Assembly: GCA_964540105.1 (NCBI GenBank)
Contig: CAZILL010000002.1
Coordinates: 1,230,895 to 1,294,894, forward strand
Length of the DNA stretch: 64,000 nt
Source: DATKJY01 sp964540105
GTDB lineage: Bacteria; Zixibacteria; MSB-5A5; GN15; FEB-12
Direction of reading: 5' to 3'
The notes under the pieces were generated by a model, which ran no database searches, was not told where the DNA came from, and worked only from the letters and a program-made list of their open reading frames with translations. This document shows positions 61,901-64,000 of the stretch, piece by piece (position 1 is the first letter of the stretch; each line of letters opens with the position of its first letter). The position numbers and the translations under genes were made by a program.

Positions 61901-64000
61901 TTGGTTCGACGGGAACCCCTGTAGGTAAGTTTCAGGGAGTGCTTGATGAGGCACGCGTTTGGAACTACGCCAGAACACTTACGGAAATCCGTTCAACTAT
62001 CAATTCCCAGATCAGCACAACACAAGCAGGTCTTCTCGCCCGCTGGGGGCTTAACGAAGGGGCGGGGACAACCGTGAGTAGCTCAGCAGGGACTACTGTC
62101 GATGGAACGATAACAGGCGCCGGTTATTCATGGGCAACAGGCGCGCCATTCAATCTTCTCAATTTTCCGCCTAACCTGCCGACAGTGAATGCTCCTGCCA
62201 ATGGGACAACAGGTGTATCGACATCGCCCACACTGGATGTTTCTGTCTCTGATCCTGACGGCGATTTCATGTCCGTGAACTACTACGGGAAACCGACGTC
62301 TTCATCAGGGGCGGCGTTTTCTCTCATTATGCTGCCGGACGCGCAAAATTACACGTCCAGTGCGGCAGGAGGATCGCCAGCGACCTTCACTGCTCAGACA
62401 CAATGGTGTGTCAACAATAAGACAGCACGGAACATTCAGTATGTAAGCATGGTCGGAGACATAACCAACGACAACACGACAACTGCCTGGGGGAATGCCA
62501 ACACCTCTATGAGTCTCCTGGATGCCACGCTTCCGGGTATCCCATATGGCATTATACTGGGCAATCATGACTACACCGCAGGGACCACTCTCTACAACAA
62601 TTACTTCCCTGTCTCACGGTTCGAAGGGCGACCCTATTACGGCGGGCACTACGGGTCGACTAATGACAATCACTACGAATTGTTCAACTCGGGCGGCATG
62701 GAGTTCATCGTAATCAATATCAGCGCAGGTGATCAGAATCCGACAACCGCGCAATTGGACTGGGCAGACGCCCTCTTGAAGACTTACAGCACCAAACGTG
62801 GTGTCCTTGTCAACCACTCGATCGTGAATACGGGCAATCCTGCATCCTTTACAGGCCCAGGTCAAGCCGTCTACGACGCGTTGAAGGACAATCCGAATCT
62901 GTTCCTGATGATCGCTGGCCATGTACCCGGTGTGGGCAGACGACAGGATACGTACAACGGAAACACTATTTACAGTGTTTTGGCAGATTACCAGAACGAA
63001 GCCAACGGTGGAAATGGATGGCTTCGTATCCTGGAATTCGATCCTCCGAACAACATGATTCACTTTACCACCTACTCACCAACGCTGGATCAATGGAAAA
63101 CAACATCTGACCATCAGTTCGACCTTCCGTACTCTATGACGCCAAATACGTTCTCGTTGATCGGTACGAACAACGGTGTGGCATCAGGATCAAGTTCGAC
63201 TCTCGTATGGCCGGGGCTTCTATATTCGACACAATACGAGTGGTATGCTACAGCGAACGATGGGCATACTACTAGAACAAGCGGAACCTGGAATTTCACG
63301 ACAGGATCAGCACCGGCGACCTATCAGCTAACCGTTGCGTCGACAACAGGCGGCACAATCACAGTACCGGCATCATCGCCGATAACGGTAACACATGGCG
63401 TGGCGACAACGATTACGGCTGCAGCGGCAACGGGATATACCTTCAGCGGCTGGACGGTGCTGACCGGTAGTGCTTCGATTGCAACCCCATCAGCGTTGAG
63501 CACGACAGTCACCCTGACCAGTGGGGACGCAGCGGTTCGTGCAAATTTTGCGATCAACTCTTTCACGCTGACCTATACAGCGGGAGCGAACGGTTCGATC
63601 GTAGGGACGAGTCCACAGACGGTGGACTACCTTGGAAGCGGGACCCTGGTGACGGCGACCCCGAATACCGGCTACCACTTTGTGAGCTGGAGTGACGGGG
63701 TGCTGACGGCAGCCCGAACCGACATCAACGTAACCGCCGATCTGAGTGTGACGGCTTCGTTCGCGATCAATACCTATACGCTGACCTATACAGCGGGAGC
63801 GAACGGTTCGATCGTAGGGACGAGTCCACAGACGGTGGACTACCTTGGAAGCGGGACCCTGGTGACAGCGACCCCGAATACCGGCTACCACTTTGTGAGC
63901 TGGAGTGACGGGGTACTGACGGCAGCACGGACCGACATCAACGTGACCGCCGATCTGAGTGTGACGGCCACGTTCGCGATCAATACCTATACGCTGACCT
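58972..64000 (+). CDS. Giant surface protein: LamG x3, FN3 x3, metallophosphatase, InlB-type repeats (3' end outside window)
   Basis: An uninterrupted frame of 1676 codons that runs off the right edge, so the protein is partial. A signal peptide lies at about 32-50 (LAITLILLLSGVGMAQAQ). LamG/concanavalin-type domains sit at about 50-275, 480-715 and 820-1060, each with the WHHxAATYxGxxWNLYLDG pattern. FN3 domains fill about 285-380, 382-478 and 722-815. A calcineurin-like phosphoesterase (about 1100-1380) has PDAQ, GDITND, GNHD, NHS and GHVP; the usual His of the first and last motifs is replaced. InlB-type B repeats start near 1450. ATG 58942 is an alternative start. Base composition is more AT-rich and repetitive than its neighbours. 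It probably acts as an adhesin or secreted enzyme. Confidence 0.93.
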   Translation, partial: MKTWYRKQGVLKAKSSGGHENRRDHFGLNGLAITLILLLSGVGMAQAQTGLQFNGSNQYVTFGAATSTLGTTTFTLEAWVKRAAGGVVMSTGSLGFDNTGGRPNIYPVLTKGMGEGESPANVNMNFFLGITSTGYVGADFEDKAGGVNHPVWGVTLVPIGEWHHIAATYDGQTWNLYLDGVLDRTLTLASPFAPENTSIQHAALAAAQNSTGGLGAGFFSGSIDEPRVWSVVRTQQEIRSSIGMELTSGTGLLGRWGLNEGSGTTATNSVAGSPNGTLVNAPTWPAMPTAPIAPSALSATAISSAQINLAWIDNSNNETVFEIQRSTDGGSTFTTIAMAGMNATSYSNTGLTASTQYWYRIRAVNPNQGSAYTSTATATTLTPMPPAAPANLILTGLSDTKVMFVWTDNSGDETNFEIERSTDGGSIFTQLAEVAANVTTYTDVSASASTQYCYRVYAKNSSGNSGVTNAVCATTFLASNNAVRFGTGTAYVTFGNTSTLALPQFTIETWFKREGTGATASTGTGGVVAIPLIAKGLGEADGTNVDANYFMGIRGTDGLLCADFEEGAAGTTPGLNHPVVGVTPIPVNPNVWHHAAATYSGTTWNLYLDGLLEATLIVGQPVRSDCIQHAGLGVALNSTGAATGHFDGTLDEARIWNVVRSQAEILTTINSQISGTQTGLVARWGLNEGTGTTVGSTAGTTINGTVTGTGYSWILGAPFNITFTPPSAPSNLVVTPISNSVLQLNWTDNATNETGFEIERSTTGSGGPFSPLGTVTANVVTYNSTSLDPLTSYCYRVRAVSGSLQSAYTSPACGTTLAEVNNALDLGSSGAYVTFGVAPTVATPTYTVEVWFKRSGTGTPNTTGTGGIDIIPLLTKGSPEAEGSTVDEDYVLGIQSLTNVIAADFEEGTGSTAPGQNHPIVGTTLITDNVWHHAAATFANGVFSIYLDGALENTLNLGTSIFPQGASIQHAALGTMIGSTGTPVGKFQGVLDEARVWNYARTLTEIRSTINSQISTTQAGLLARWGLNEGAGTTVSSSAGTTVDGTITGAGYSWATGAPFNLLNFPPNLPTVNAPANGTTGVSTSPTLDVSVSDPDGDFMSVNYYGKPTSSSGAAFSLIMLPDAQNYTSSAAGGSPATFTAQTQWCVNNKTARNIQYVSMVGDITNDNTTTAWGNANTSMSLLDATLPGIPYGIILGNHDYTAGTTLYNNYFPVSRFEGRPYYGGHYGSTNDNHYELFNSGGMEFIVINISAGDQNPTTAQLDWADALLKTYSTKRGVLVNHSIVNTGNPASFTGPGQAVYDALKDNPNLFLMIAGHVPGVGRRQDTYNGNTIYSVLADYQNEANGGNGWLRILEFDPPNNMIHFTTYSPTLDQWKTTSDHQFDLPYSMTPNTFSLIGTNNGVASGSSSTLVWPGLLYSTQYEWYATANDGHTTRTSGTWNFTTGSAPATYQLTVASTTGGTITVPASSPITVTHGVATTITAAAATGYTFSGWTVLTGSASIATPSALSTTVTLTSGDAAVRANFAINSFTLTYTAGANGSIVGTSPQTVDYLGSGTLVTATPNTGYHFVSWSDGVLTAARTDINVTADLSVTASFAINTYTLTYTAGANGSIVGTSPQTVDYLGSGTLVTATPNTGYHFVSWSDGVLTAARTDINVTADLSVTATFAINTYTLT
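63568..64000 (+). repeat. 213-bp tandem repeat (71-residue InlB-type unit)
   Basis: The sequence starting CTGACCTATACAGCGGGAGC recurs at 63568, 63781 and (cut by the edge) 63994, an exact 213-base period. The two full units differ at only a few bases. Each codes for a 71-residue unit starting LTYTAGANGSIVGTSPQTVD. Confidence 0.97.

Noticed and set aside
1..64000. CRISPR arrays, rRNA genes, insertion sequences and phage genes
   Set aside because: No spaced direct repeats, rRNA-like stretches, transposase motifs or phage structural genes were recognised. The only tandem repeat is the coding one at 63568.

Overview
The window is bacterial chromosome from a Gram-negative-type organism. It carries a type IX secretion (YPNPFN-type) C-terminal sorting domain, a dockerin-like tail with paired ISDVM repeats, a cohesin-like domain, lipoprotein signals, a Wza-like exporter, and LapA/SPOR/TPR envelope proteins. 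This mix points to the FCB group, and candidate phylum Zixibacteria is my best guess. That placement is inference; no rRNA gene or universal marker in the window was compared with anything. Almost all genes lie on the + strand. Only a TPR protein gene and purD-purE lie on the - strand.

Layout. 0-4.6 kb: signalling genes, with a kinase-plus-phosphatase partner-switching protein, a STAS protein whose frame appears broken at a run of ten A, and a GAF-like/GGDEF protein. 4.7-8.6 kb: exopolysaccharide genes (Wza-like exporter, TPR protein, BY-kinase, XrtA-type polysaccharide deacetylase). 8.7-17.3 kb: secreted protein, LapA, TPR and SPOR proteins, then mutS-mutL-miaA coupled by overlapping non-ATG starts. 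17.5-21.3 kb: LysM lytic transglycosylase, SppA, HU and a 31-residue AURKAIP1/COX24-like protein. 21.4-30.7 kb: a large T9SS cargo protein, a TPR protein, purD-purE, an M14 carboxypeptidase with dockerin-like tail and an outer-membrane barrel protein. 30.8-35.1 kb: an NtrC-type activator, then a sigma-54-like promoter and three envelope genes. 35.2-45.0 kb: housekeeping run ruvCAB, queA, ispD-ispF, DedA, ddl, HAD phosphatase, M42 peptidase, cysS. 45.0-51.7 kb: a dTDP-rhamnose/sugar-nucleotide cassette lying between tRNA-Thr and tRNA-Tyr. 51.8-57.5 kb: H+-pyrophosphatase, MATE transporter and a VKOR-DsbA-DsbA fusion. 57.5-58.9 kb: a gene-poor block, then a good promoter, a possible leader peptide and a small Cys-rich secreted protein. 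58.9-64 kb: the start of a giant LamG/FN3/metallophosphatase/InlB-repeat surface protein that runs off the window.

How it fits together. Much of the window builds or services the cell envelope: exopolysaccharide export and its kinase, rhamnose-type sugar nucleotides, murein hydrolysis and D-Ala-D-Ala synthesis, disulfide formation, and large secreted proteins. DNA repair (MutSL, RuvABC) and isoprenoid/tRNA modification genes sit in tight operons between these. The most interesting leads are the STAS/winged-helix frame break at A10, the NtrC-linked sigma-54 promoter with an upstream perfect palindrome, the VKOR-DsbA-DsbA protein with one degenerate active site, the cohesin-like/dockerin-like pair, and the giant protein with a 213-bp near-identical tandem repeat.
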